Source: Bacillota bacterium
GTDB lineage: Bacteria > Bacillota > Clostridia > Peptostreptococcales > Anaerovoracaceae
Assembly: GCA_019420525.1 (NCBI GenBank)
Contig: JAHZHA010000029.1
Span: 123,082 to 187,081, forward strand
Direction of reading: 5' to 3'
Length of the DNA stretch: 64,000 nt
Below, piece by piece: positions 7,584 through 16,157 of this stretch (the first letter of the stretch is position 1; every line of letters begins with the position of its first letter). The notes below the pieces were generated by a model. It worked only from the letters and a program-made list of their open reading frames with translations. It did not search any database and was not told where the DNA came from. Position numbers and translations under genes: made by a program.

Positions 7584-10500
7584 ATGACCCGTACACCATG
7601 CAGACGGCTGATAGCATCTCTGCTGGCGGCCATGCTGGCAGCTGCGATGTTGGTGCCGTTGCCGGTGCTTGCGGCCAGCAGCCGTGACACGGTTTTCAAC
7701 AACGCCTCGACAGACAGCAGCCAGCACTGGAACTACGGCCAGAACCTGGCCGGTCCCGATATCACCGACGGAAACAGCAAGAGCCGCCACAACACCGTCA
7801 CTATCTACCTGACCCCTGAAGAGCAGGCTCTGGCCAACGACGGCTACCTGAGCTATATCGGTTCGGTCCACATCGGCGCTAATGGCAGCCGCACCGTTGA
7901 CCGCTCCATCACGACCACCTGCTACGACGCCGGCGGCAAGGCCATGTCCACAGGCAGCTACAGCAAGAGCGGTTCGACCTACTGGGTCTCACATGCCAGC
8001 TACGACTATTCCAGCGGCAATATCCTGATTCCGGCCGGCACCACCAGCATCACATACAGCGTCTCGGTCAGCATTGGTACCGCCGGTGATCTGGAACTGG
8101 AAAACATGGTCTTCACCATCAACTCCGACGCCCCGAACGACGGCGGCTACCAGCCCATCGGTTCGGTCGGGGACATCGAGCTGTACGAATACTATGACGA
8201 CAACGGCAAGGGCAGCGGCGACCGCATTACCTACTACGATCTCTACAAGAACAAGCCGTACCGCGGCGACCTCAGCGACGTCGATGCCCTCTACCGCGAT
8301 GCTCTGCTCAATGAAAACAACCTTAATCACTGGGCTCAGCTGGCCTACCAGACCTTCAGAAGCAACAGCAACACCTATTGGGACTGGGCCGGCGGCGGCT
8401 TTGACAAGGATTTCGGCAGCGGCGTGTATACCGACCTGATCAGCGATCTGACCAACCGCACCGGTAAAAAGGAAAGCTCAAGCATTGTCATGGAGAGCAC
8501 CGGCCTCACCGAAGCCTCGAGCTTTGACAATGCCGTCGACCTCATCCTCGACAATCAGGCCAGCCTGCGCAGCCGCAATGCCAGGGGCAGCGATTTCCGC
8601 GCCTGTCACGGCAGCGTCAGCCTTGGCTCCGACGCCCTCGACAGTGAGCAGCAGCCGGTTTACTTCAGCGCCGTGAATGTCAGCGATGCCTATGGCGGCA
8701 CCTTCAAATACGGCTACAACGCCATGGGGCTCATCTTCTATGATTTCTCCATCACCCCGCTTATCGACGATGCTCCGTTTGAAACCTTTACCACCGCCAA
8801 CGACGAGTCGGTCACTCATTCGGTCACCGGCGGGCATCGCAACGACTCCATCGACGATTCCAGCTTTTCCCAGTCTGTAGGCACCACCCTCACCACCGAC
8901 ACTTCCAACACCATTACCAACGCCTCGTCCACCACCCGCACTCAGGGCTTTGGCGTAGACATCGGCTTTGAAGAAAAATTCTCCATCACCACAGAAGACG
9001 AGTTCACATTGCGCTATGGTTTTGGCTACGATTTCAGCGCCTCAGAAATGTTTGAAACCAGCGAGAGCGACAGTGTCTCCTATCAGGAGTCCTACAGCGA
9101 TGAAACCTCCGTCGGGGTCACTGCGCCAGCCCACACCATATCTAACATTCGGACTACCACCGAAAAATCGCAGATCGGTCTGGCCTACGACTGCCCGGTG
9201 GCCATCAACTACAAGGTGGCCATTGTATCCATGTGCGGCACCTACTACGATGACAACGCCGCTATTCTCGACATGACCAGCGCCGACTACGAGCACAGAT
9301 CCTTCATCACCATCTTCGGAAACGAGACCGACGGCACCAACGCCGTCCAGAACCTGAAGGACCGCACCGACAACCGCAACATCAACGGTTATGAAAACGG
9401 CCACGGTCAGACCAGTCTCCAATCCATGGACAAGGGCACCCTTGCCACCACCCTCTGGTTCAACACCATCCTCGGTCAGGGCACACCGACCACCGGCAGC
9501 AGCGCCCCGACCTACAGCGGCCTGCAGCTGGCTGAGCTGATGGGCACCACCGCGCCGATGTCTGCCAGTGGTGCGCACATGACCACCAGCAGCAATGCAA
9601 CCATGGTCCAGCTCGAAGACTTCACCCCGATCAAGGCTCTGAAGAACGTCTGGGTCACCAATATCAAGGTTCAGTTCCGTCCGAATGCCATCAAGGTGCC
9701 TGTCGGCGGCGAGTACTACCTCATCGACATCACCTGCGGCGGCTTTGACGAAGACAATGTGCCGTACTACGGCTTCCAGTCCTCCTGGGGCAGCTGGGAG
9801 CTTCTCGACGACAACACCGGACAGCCGCTGGACCCGTCTATCGCCGAGATCACCCGCAGCGCCACCACCGGCAAGGATAAGCTCCACGTCTACAAGGAAT
9901 ATGACGGTATCGTCCTCAAGTACATCATCCCTGAAGACACCTACAAATCGGAAGAAGAGGACGACTATACCACTAACGCCGACCTCGACTCCACCGCTTA
10001 TGTTGACGTCGTCGTCGAAGGCAGCAGCAGCGACGTCTCCGCCTATGCGGACGTCGACAGCGATGCCTGGTACAGCGACGCGGTGGATTTCATGGACGAT
10101 CAGGGCTACATGAAAGGCACCGGCGATACCGCCTTTGATCCGGCCGGCAGCGCCTCCCGCGCTATGATCGCATCTATTCTCTGGCGCATGGCCGGCGAAG
10201 AAAACCCGGCAGGCGACGCCGGTTTCACCGACCTTGACGCCGACTGGTACCGCGACGCTGTGGCCTGGGCTCTGGAAAACGATATCACCGAGGGCACCAG
10301 CGACACTACTTTCTCACCGGATACCCATATCAGCCGCGAACAGGTCATCACCATGCTCTACCGCTACGCTGAAAAGAAAGGCCTCGATCTGAGCAGCTTC
10401 ATCACCGCGGCAGAAGACACCTCCTTCGACCTGAAGAATGCCGTGGTTCAGAAGGACTACACTACCATGGGCGGCGACCTTGACCGGTTCCCGGATGGCG

Positions 10501-10646
10501 CTGAAGTCAGCGATTACGCCAAACGGGCCATGCAGTGGGCCGTCAGCGAAGGTATCATAACCGGAACTCCGGACGGCAATCTTAATCCGCAGGGTAGTGT
10601 CACCCGGGCTGAAATAGCCGCCATGCTGGCGAGATATAACAACTGA
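7584..10646 (+). CDS. Secreted SLH-domain protein with aerolysin/MTX2-like region
   Basis: A 1020-residue surface protein. ATG 7584 follows GAAGGAGGGATTTCT. Residues 1-30 form a signal peptide (RR near the start, hydrophobic LLAAMLAAAMLVPLPVLA, cleavage near VLA-AS). Residues ~30-410 are acidic and beta-rich. Residues ~415-555 are Ser/Thr-rich with alternating polar and hydrophobic residues, then a proline-turn (VGVTAPAHTISN) and QIGLAYDCPVAINYKVAIV; this order resembles the membrane-insertion region of aerolysin/ETX-MTX2 pore-forming proteins. Residues ~690-805 look Ig-like. Three SLH repeats (~816-870, 879-935, 968-1020) would bind secondary cell-wall polymer. The gene is richer in G+C and in C-ending codons than its neighbours, which suggests transfer. 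The SLH call is firm; the toxin-fold call is inference. Confidence 0.85.
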   Translation: MTRTPCRRLIASLLAAMLAAAMLVPLPVLAASSRDTVFNNASTDSSQHWNYGQNLAGPDITDGNSKSRHNTVTIYLTPEEQALANDGYLSYIGSVHIGANGSRTVDRSITTTCYDAGGKAMSTGSYSKSGSTYWVSHASYDYSSGNILIPAGTTSITYSVSVSIGTAGDLELENMVFTINSDAPNDGGYQPIGSVGDIELYEYYDDNGKGSGDRITYYDLYKNKPYRGDLSDVDALYRDALLNENNLNHWAQLAYQTFRSNSNTYWDWAGGGFDKDFGSGVYTDLISDLTNRTGKKESSSIVMESTGLTEASSFDNAVDLILDNQASLRSRNARGSDFRACHGSVSLGSDALDSEQQPVYFSAVNVSDAYGGTFKYGYNAMGLIFYDFSITPLIDDAPFETFTTANDESVTHSVTGGHRNDSIDDSSFSQSVGTTLTTDTSNTITNASSTTRTQGFGVDIGFEEKFSITTEDEFTLRYGFGYDFSASEMFETSESDSVSYQESYSDETSVGVTAPAHTISNIRTTTEKSQIGLAYDCPVAINYKVAIVSMCGTYYDDNAAILDMTSADYEHRSFITIFGNETDGTNAVQNLKDRTDNRNINGYENGHGQTSLQSMDKGTLATTLWFNTILGQGTPTTGSSAPTYSGLQLAELMGTTAPMSASGAHMTTSSNATMVQLEDFTPIKALKNVWVTNIKVQFRPNAIKVPVGGEYYLIDITCGGFDEDNVPYYGFQSSWGSWELLDDNTGQPLDPSIAEITRSATTGKDKLHVYKEYDGIVLKYIIPEDTYKSEEEDDYTTNADLDSTAYVDVVVEGSSSDVSAYADVDSDAWYSDAVDFMDDQGYMKGTGDTAFDPAGSASRAMIASILWRMAGEENPAGDAGFTDLDADWYRDAVAWALENDITEGTSDTTFSPDTHISREQVITMLYRYAEKKGLDLSSFITAAEDTSFDLKNAVVQKDYTTMGGDLDRFPDGAEVSDYAKRAMQWAVSEGIITGTPDGNLNPQGSVTRAEIAAMLARYNN

Positions 10647-10677
10647 TTTTCAGACGCGTATTTTTGCGCATATTAAG

Positions 10678-10723
10678 AAGGGACAGTCTATTAGCAATTT
10701 TCCTTGTTAATAGACTGTCCCTT
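10678..10723 (+). terminator. Intrinsic terminator after the SLH gene
   Basis: A 20-bp stem (AAGGGACAGTCTATTAGCAA at 10678-10697 with TTGTTAATAGACTGTCCCTT at 10704-10723), one G-T pair, 6-base loop, followed by TTCC. It lies 31 bases beyond the SLH stop codon. Confidence 0.8.
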
Positions 10724-10731
10724 TTCCTATG

Positions 10732-10950
10732 TTAATCGAGGTTAAATTCGACTTTGTCAGTCAGCATCTTTCAGATGACTCTGACAGGCTTGCCGGCACA
10801 ATGTCCGAGGACATTGCAGTGAGTCCGGCCTTCTGCCATTTTCTTATCACGGTAAGCTTTAAAAGGCGGTATTGTTTTTTTACTGCATTGTGAGCCGCGT
10901 TGATCAGAGCATATCTGAGAACACGGGAGCTACGCTTCGGCTAAAGCAGT
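10732..10950 (-). pseudogene. IS110-family transposase, decayed C-terminal end
   Basis: Reading the minus strand gives the hallmark C-terminus of IS110/IS1111-family transposases: PKRSSRVLRYALINAAH, then after a one-base frameshift in CTTTTAAAG, FKAYRDKKMAEGRTHCNV, LGHCAGKPVRVI, an in-frame TGA where Trp is usual, and KMLTDKVEFNLD before the TAA at 10732-10734. Only about the last 70 codons remain, with a frameshift and a nonsense codon, so it is non-functional. It sits between the SLH terminator and copy B of the 65-bp repeat and is direct evidence of past mobile-element activity at this boundary. Confidence 0.85.
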
Positions 10951-10965
10951 CAAGTCTAAATGATC

Positions 10966-11030
10966 AGGACAGAGCCGATTTTTTGAGGCTCTGTCCTTGC
11001 TTGTATTATAATGCAGTTTCCGGGCATGTC
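10966..11030. repeat. 65-bp dispersed repeat, copy B
   Basis: Direct repeat of 1298-1362 (62 of 65 identical). In this copy the inverted repeat AGGACAGAGCC / GGCTCTGTCCT is perfect over 11 bp with loop GATTTTTTGA. It lies immediately outside the IS110 remnant and 22 bases beyond the 3' end of the minus-strand operon. With copy A it brackets about 9.6 kb. Confidence 0.75.
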
Positions 11031-11051
11031 AAAGGGAACTGTCTGTCCCCA

Positions 11052-12416
11052 TTATGGAATCATCATCGCATAGGAATCCGTCAGAGTCATCTTCAGCTTT
11101 TCCTCCAGTTCCTGCGTAGAAACGGGTTCTTCCAGCAGTTCTGCCGTTGATACGCGGTACGGACCGTCGCCGCGGTCGCGGACCAGGTACGTCGGTCCCA
11201 GAGTTGTGTAACTTATTTTCTGCCGGATGATCTCCGCTTCTTCATGGAATATATTCAGCGCTTCCAGAGATCCGACGATTCCTTCCTGCATGTGTTTCAG
11301 GTAAGCGGGCTGATAGTATCCGCCGAATACCGTGTAGTTCCGCAGGAAATAGAGCTCCAGGAAGTCCAGGAGCAGAGACGGGAAAAGTGTCCTGTGCTTC
11401 AGGTGATGGCAGATGGTTTCGGCGTCAAAGGAAATCGTCACCGTGCTGCTGGCGGAATCTGTCCCGGTGAGCACAGTATGATTCTGTTCGGTTTTCAGAT
11501 GCATGGAAAAAAGGACGCCGCGGCTGTCGAGACCCCAGAAGAAGTGGGTACCTGCCGAGGTTCCGGTCCAGCAGCCGGAAACGCCGTTCAGCCGGTCCAT
11601 AAGGTGTTTTCGAAGTGCAGGCTGGAAAAGAAGACAGTATAACAGAGAACCTTCCTGCCTGAGATCTTTCTGAAGAAGTTCAGACACGATATCTTCCATG
11701 GGCATCCACAGATACAGGGGACTCCGGTCGGCAAAGTAACGCCGGGAGACAAGAGCATTGACTGCAGTTGCCTGATCCCGGCAGCTGCTGCAGTTCTGGG
11801 CGGAATCTGAGAGCAGAATATTCTCACAGAAATCCGAGACTGCATGGAACATGGAGGGGCGGATCGTTCCGTTGCGTTTCAGTTTTAAAAGCTGTTCCTG
11901 CGCCCTCCGGATCATGGCCGGGCTGATTTTTCCGATTCCGCCGGTGCAGCAGTGCTTCATTTTGTAAGGGAATAAGGGAAGTTTCAGCATTTTGTCCGGG
12001 AGAGTGCAGTCATACAGGATCATGCCCCGGGGGTAGGAAGAAGTCTGCAGATTGACATTGGAAGCGGCGAAGATGGGAACGATTCCTTCGGTTTCGCCGT
12101 TTTTTCTAAGCCATTGTTCATAGAGCAGTGTATCCTGTACGAAGCAGCAGCTGAAGGCCAGATGGTGATGGTTGGATGTGGACAGGCACCGCAGTCTTCC
12201 CAGCAGAGCTGCAGCCCGGTCGGCAGTCTCCCGGCCGAAAAAAGGATTGAGATAGCTGCGAACAGCAGTCAGAAGATCTTCAGAAGGCAGAATTTCAGGC
12301 AGCTCCCGATGGCCGATCTTTTTCAGGTAATCTGCGATGGAAAAATCGCCGTACTGCCGGAGCAGTTCGTCGATGGCGGGATAATTTCTGCGGAGCGCCG
12401 TAATATATTCATTCAT
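11052..12416 (-). CDS. Unrecognised 454-residue protein of the partner-switching operon
   Basis: A soluble protein without signal peptide or membrane helices and without a domain I can name. It is rich in Leu, Cys and His, with clusters such as HHHLAFSCCF, KHCCTGGIG and CSSC (NCSSCRDQA), which might bind a metal, but the spacing matches no motif I know. The start overlaps the stop of the upstream MATE fusion gene by four bases (ATGA), so it is translated from the same message as the STAS, phosphatase and MATE-ATPase genes. From this position it could be the target or output of the switching pathway or the receptor for the MATE substrate; this is inference. It ends 21 bases before repeat copy B. 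Confidence 0.75.
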   Translation of the reverse strand: MNEYITALRRNYPAIDELLRQYGDFSIADYLKKIGHRELPEILPSEDLLTAVRSYLNPFFGRETADRAAALLGRLRCLSTSNHHHLAFSCCFVQDTLLYEQWLRKNGETEGIVPIFAASNVNLQTSSYPRGMILYDCTLPDKMLKLPLFPYKMKHCCTGGIGKISPAMIRRAQEQLLKLKRNGTIRPSMFHAVSDFCENILLSDSAQNCSSCRDQATAVNALVSRRYFADRSPLYLWMPMEDIVSELLQKDLRQEGSLLYCLLFQPALRKHLMDRLNGVSGCWTGTSAGTHFFWGLDSRGVLFSMHLKTEQNHTVLTGTDSASSTVTISFDAETICHHLKHRTLFPSLLLDFLELYFLRNYTVFGGYYQPAYLKHMQEGIVGSLEALNIFHEEAEIIRQKISYTTLGPTYLVRDRGDGPYRVSTAELLEEPVSTQELEEKLKMTLTDSYAMMIP

Positions 12417-14182
12417 TCTGATGATGCCTCCAGTCTGATGGAAAGTACGGTATTGTTCATATTCATGATCCGGGTATATGTTTTCTGATCGGCCAGACGT
12501 TCCAGCAGATTGATATGATTCCTATGGAGAATGTCATCCTCGTCTTCATAGGCAAGGGGATCAAAGGGGGTACCGTTGTCCCGGATGCGCACGATCAGAT
12601 TTCCATCCTCCAGCAGCAGACAGATATCGATGGTGTCTACCTGTCTGCCGTGATTGATAATATTGAGCACCGCCTCCTCAAAGGCGATGGACAGAAGATT
12701 TCCTCTGCTGCGGGGGATTTCGTTCTGACGGCAGAAATAGTCGATTTCCCTGTGAATATCCGCTACACTTTCAGGTTTTGCCGCGATAGAGAAGGTATGG
12801 CAGTCCGGCTCTCCTCGGTCTTTCATGCCGAAAATTGCGATCTGCCGGTAGCGTATTTTCTCCCAGATCAGTGTGACGGCCAGAGAGACGACTTCCGTCA
12901 GGAAGCACCAGACGGCTACGGCAGGGAGACGGCTTATATCCCATTGAACGATAGCCGCCACGATGAGCAGCAGAATCAGTATCCTGCATACGACATATTG
13001 AAGCGTCAGCAAAAGCACGGAGAGATTTTGTCTCTGTATCACGGGATAAAAGCGTGCCAGCAGCTCGTTGCACCACAGGAAAGGCAGACTCAGCAGCATA
13101 AAACGGAAGGCGAAAAGGGTATGTGTCCCCGGAGCATCGGCATCGATGCCGTAAGAGCGGAGAAAGGCTGAGGAAAAGATGGCCAGCACGACGACCACAG
13201 CGATGACGATGGCATAGGTGTATTTGAACAACAGGGAAAGCATATTGCGGATGCCGAAAAAGTCACGCTCCCCGTAGAGCATACTGCCTAGGTTTGAGAT
13301 GGTCTGCAGAGCTCCGCCGGCGAGAATCCGCAGTACGAATTTCAGTCTGCCGCAGACAGCGTACAGCGCGACGCCGATGCTGCCGGTATAGTGCATCAGA
13401 AGCAGGTTGACGATCAGTGTGGAGAAAATGCGCGAAGCCTTGTCTACGGAGAAGGAGACAGAAGCCGAGGACAGAGCCCGGATCACCTCCCGGAGCTCGC
13501 GGATCTTCAGGGTAAAATGAAACGTCCGTTTTCTGGACAGCAGATACGGAAGACCCACCGCAATGCCCGCGATATTCCCTGCCATGGATGCGGCCGATGC
13601 GCCTGCCACCCCCATGTGGAGAAACTTCATCAGTACGATATCCAGTACGATATTCACCGCATTGGCGGTTATTACCTGACTCATTGCCAGTCTGAAATGA
13701 TTATCCAGGATAGCAAATTGGGATATGACGAGATTGAGGGCGATGAACGGGGAGGCAGCGATGACAAAAAAGGTGTACCGTGAGGCCTCCGCGGCAATGG
13801 CACTGTCGCCGCCGGCCAACAGGCTGCCGAAGAAATCGCAGAAGGGAAGCAGACACCAGCACAGGATGCCTCCTGCCAGGGCGGTCAGAAAGGACAGGGT
13901 AAATACACCGTCTGCCTGCCGGTATTGACGCTTGCCCATCAGGATTCCCGCGGCGATGGGGCCGCTGGAGGAGATAACAAATCCCGGAAACTCCGCGACA
14001 TCCACGAAGCTGTCGCACAGTCCGGCGGCGGCTACCGCGTCGGCGCCCAGAATCCAGCCGATCAGCATGAAGTCTACCACTAAAACCAGGTAGGAGGAGG
14101 CGGTTACCACGGCGCCCACGCCGAAAAGTTCTTTCGTTTTGCTTCGTATGATCGCTTCATTCCTTTGATACGAATATCCCAT
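12413..14182 (-). CDS. MATE transporter fused to RsbW-like ATPase domain
   Basis: A 589-residue fusion. Residues ~10-450 are a twelve-helix MATE-family transporter (KELFGVGAVVTASSYLVLVVDF, paired repeats, LLSLPFLWCNELLARFYP). Residues ~461-585 form a GHKL/HATPase domain of the anti-sigma kinase type: N box AFEEAVLNIINHG (~500-512) and G1 box RIRDNGTPFDP (~533-543). The G2 region reads HRNHINLLERLAD and lacks the usual glycines, so ATP binding or kinase activity may be lost while partner binding is kept. MATE proteins normally end after the membrane domain, so this couples a transporter directly to a partner-switching module. The start has AAAGGA. It lies 46 bases after the phosphatase gene and overlaps the next gene by 4. 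Confidence 0.88.
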   Translation of the reverse strand: MGYSYQRNEAIIRSKTKELFGVGAVVTASSYLVLVVDFMLIGWILGADAVAAAGLCDSFVDVAEFPGFVISSSGPIAAGILMGKRQYRQADGVFTLSFLTALAGGILCWCLLPFCDFFGSLLAGGDSAIAAEASRYTFFVIAASPFIALNLVISQFAILDNHFRLAMSQVITANAVNIVLDIVLMKFLHMGVAGASAASMAGNIAGIAVGLPYLLSRKRTFHFTLKIRELREVIRALSSASVSFSVDKASRIFSTLIVNLLLMHYTGSIGVALYAVCGRLKFVLRILAGGALQTISNLGSMLYGERDFFGIRNMLSLLFKYTYAIVIAVVVVLAIFSSAFLRSYGIDADAPGTHTLFAFRFMLLSLPFLWCNELLARFYPVIQRQNLSVLLLTLQYVVCRILILLLIVAAIVQWDISRLPAVAVWCFLTEVVSLAVTLIWEKIRYRQIAIFGMKDRGEPDCHTFSIAAKPESVADIHREIDYFCRQNEIPRSRGNLLSIAFEEAVLNIINHGRQVDTIDICLLLEDGNLIVRIRDNGTPFDPLAYEDEDDILHRNHINLLERLADQKTYTRIMNMNNTVLSIRLEASSE

Positions 14183-14228
14183 ATGAATTTCCTTTCACTT
14201 TATGGTTTTTCGGGATTAGAAATCTGTT

Positions 14229-16013
14229 TTACCAGCTTTTTTCTAAAGTCAGGCTGTTGCGTCCGTCCGTATATTCATAAGACATGAGATCCATGCTCTT
14301 TTTTACCATGAGGATTCCAAGGCCGCCGCTTTCCCGTTTTTCCGCAGGCAGCGTGATATCAGGTTCCGGCTGCGCTGTGGGATCGTAAGGCATTCCATCG
14401 TCTGTAAAGCGGATCATGACCCGTCTGTCTGTTATCCCGCAGTCCACCCGGACAGATGAGGCGCCGCTGTATCGGGCGATGTTGGAAAAGATTTCGTCGG
14501 CCGCTATATTCACCTGGGCGATGACTTTCATAGGCGCCCTCTGTCCCTCGAGTATTCTTTCCAGGAATTCACATACCCGGGAAATATTCTCTGATTCCGG
14601 CTCTATCTGCAGGCTCTGCCTGACACCCGTGTCCTCTGTTTCCTTTCTCTGAATGGACAGCATGGTGATGTCGTCAAACTGGGGCGCTGTGTCCACAAAG
14701 CGGTCAATATCCGTTTTGATCTGATGCAGAAGTTCTTCCGGACCTGGCTTGTGCTTCTGATTCTGATTCAGGGCCGCCAGCATCCGGTCCGTTCCGTAGA
14801 GATTGCCGGATCCGTCAGTAGCTTCCGTTACACCATCGGTATATATGAACAGCGTATCGCCCTCACCGAGTTCCAGTTCATATTCCTGATAACGGACGTT
14901 TTCCATTCCCGCCAGAACGAAGCCGTGCCGGTCCTTGAACAATTCAAATGAACCGCCGGCTCTCCGGATGGCCGGGTATTCATGGCCTGCGTTGGCAGCG
15001 GTGAGTTTTCCGGTGGAAATCTCGTATACGCCCAACCAGACGGTGACGAACATTTCGGCTTCATTGTTTTCGCACAACTGGTTATTTACCTTCTCCAGCG
15101 CTTCTTTCGGCGAAAGTCCCGTCTGTACTGCATTTTTCAGAAGAGTCTTTGTGACGACCATGAACAGCGCCGCCGGTACCCCTTTGCCGGATACGTCAGC
15201 GATGACCATGGCAAGGCGGTCTCTGTCCAGCAGGAAGAAGTCGTAGAAGTCGCCGCCCACCTCCCTGGCAGGCGTCATACTGGCGTAGATATCAAATTCT
15301 CTGCGCTCGGGAAAAGCGGGGAAGATCCGGGGCAGCATATCCGACTGGATCTGGGTGGCTACGTTCAGCTCGGTCTCGATGCGCTGACGGGCGGAAGAAT
15401 CCGCAGCCTGCTTTTCCAATAGAGTGCGGGTGCGTTTGGCGACGGTGATACACACGAAGGCCATGCCGACCAGGATTGCGGAACGCGGCAGGAGAAAGAA
15501 CAGTACGGCTTCCCTGAGAATTTCGGGGGTGATGACCGCTTCGTCTGTGTGAAAAGCTTCGATCAGATTAGGATCGCCCTCTCCCACAAACATACCGGCG
15601 ATGCCGGCGGCGAACAGGCAGACCACCGAGGCGGCCAAAGCGCTGGCTGTCAGCTTTCGGGAGTAGTAGTGACAGCTGAGGAGTACCGGAGCAATCCAGG
15701 CCAGCACGGTGTGTTTGGGGATAGCGATGGAAAGCACCGTGATCCCCAGAATACAGCAGGCCATGATGAGATATTGGAAGTGTCCGCCCGGCCGGTTCAT
15801 CCTGCGGAGGAGCGCCGAAGGCAGCAGAAATGCGAAGATGCATACGGGCATGCCCACATTCATGACGACCGGCGGTACGATAAAAACATCTATCAGATTC
15901 AGGATCCAGGCCAATGCGGCGATCAGAGCCATGACCTGCAGGCAACGGCAGCAATACCGGTTGGCTTCCCGGTCATTTTCCAGAAAAATGGGATTTACAG
16001 ACTCTTTTGTCAT
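14229..16013 (-). CDS. SpoIIE-type PP2C phosphatase with C-terminal RsbW-like domain
   Basis: A 594-residue membrane phosphatase/kinase hybrid. Residues ~20-230 hold about six membrane helices. Residues ~265-465 are a PP2C domain of the SpoIIE/RsbU class (AREVGGDFYDFF, VIADVSGKGVPAALFM, LFIYTDGVTEATD, DDITMLSI), expected to dephosphorylate a STAS protein. Residues ~475-594 form a HATPase domain with an intact N box (AADEIFSNIARYSG), G1 (RFTDDGMPYDP) and G2 (SGGLGILMVKKSMD), expected to phosphorylate the STAS protein, so opposing activities may sit on one chain. I start at ATG 16013 after GAGGAGGGTAATTCAT; the frame runs 44 codons further upstream without a site. It follows the STAS gene. Confidence 0.92.
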   Translation of the reverse strand: MTKESVNPIFLENDREANRYCCRCLQVMALIAALAWILNLIDVFIVPPVVMNVGMPVCIFAFLLPSALLRRMNRPGGHFQYLIMACCILGITVLSIAIPKHTVLAWIAPVLLSCHYYSRKLTASALAASVVCLFAAGIAGMFVGEGDPNLIEAFHTDEAVITPEILREAVLFFLLPRSAILVGMAFVCITVAKRTRTLLEKQAADSSARQRIETELNVATQIQSDMLPRIFPAFPERREFDIYASMTPAREVGGDFYDFFLLDRDRLAMVIADVSGKGVPAALFMVVTKTLLKNAVQTGLSPKEALEKVNNQLCENNEAEMFVTVWLGVYEISTGKLTAANAGHEYPAIRRAGGSFELFKDRHGFVLAGMENVRYQEYELELGEGDTLFIYTDGVTEATDGSGNLYGTDRMLAALNQNQKHKPGPEELLHQIKTDIDRFVDTAPQFDDITMLSIQRKETEDTGVRQSLQIEPESENISRVCEFLERILEGQRAPMKVIAQVNIAADEIFSNIARYSGASSVRVDCGITDRRVMIRFTDDGMPYDPTAQPEPDITLPAEKRESGGLGILMVKKSMDLMSYEYTDGRNSLTLEKSW

Positions 16014-16157
16014 ATGAATTACCCTCCTCGGCAGAGTAGCTGCAGACTGCATCCTGTTCCGCATCATCCACAGAAATACAGATGCGGAGCAGGTCCGTGC
16101 GTTCGTAAGTGCGGGCGGAATCGTGTTCGCTCCGTCGTGGTTCATTGGCTGCTGCTC

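Noticed and set aside
9042..9887. Long minus-strand open frame (281 codons) inside the SLH gene
   Set aside because: It is a shadow of high-GC codon bias in the real gene; the low-complexity Val/Gly-rich translation resembles no protein.
1298..11030. Calling the 65-bp repeats transposon ends of an intact composite element
   Set aside because: No transposase remains between them except a decayed IS110 end, and no target-site duplication can be recognised.
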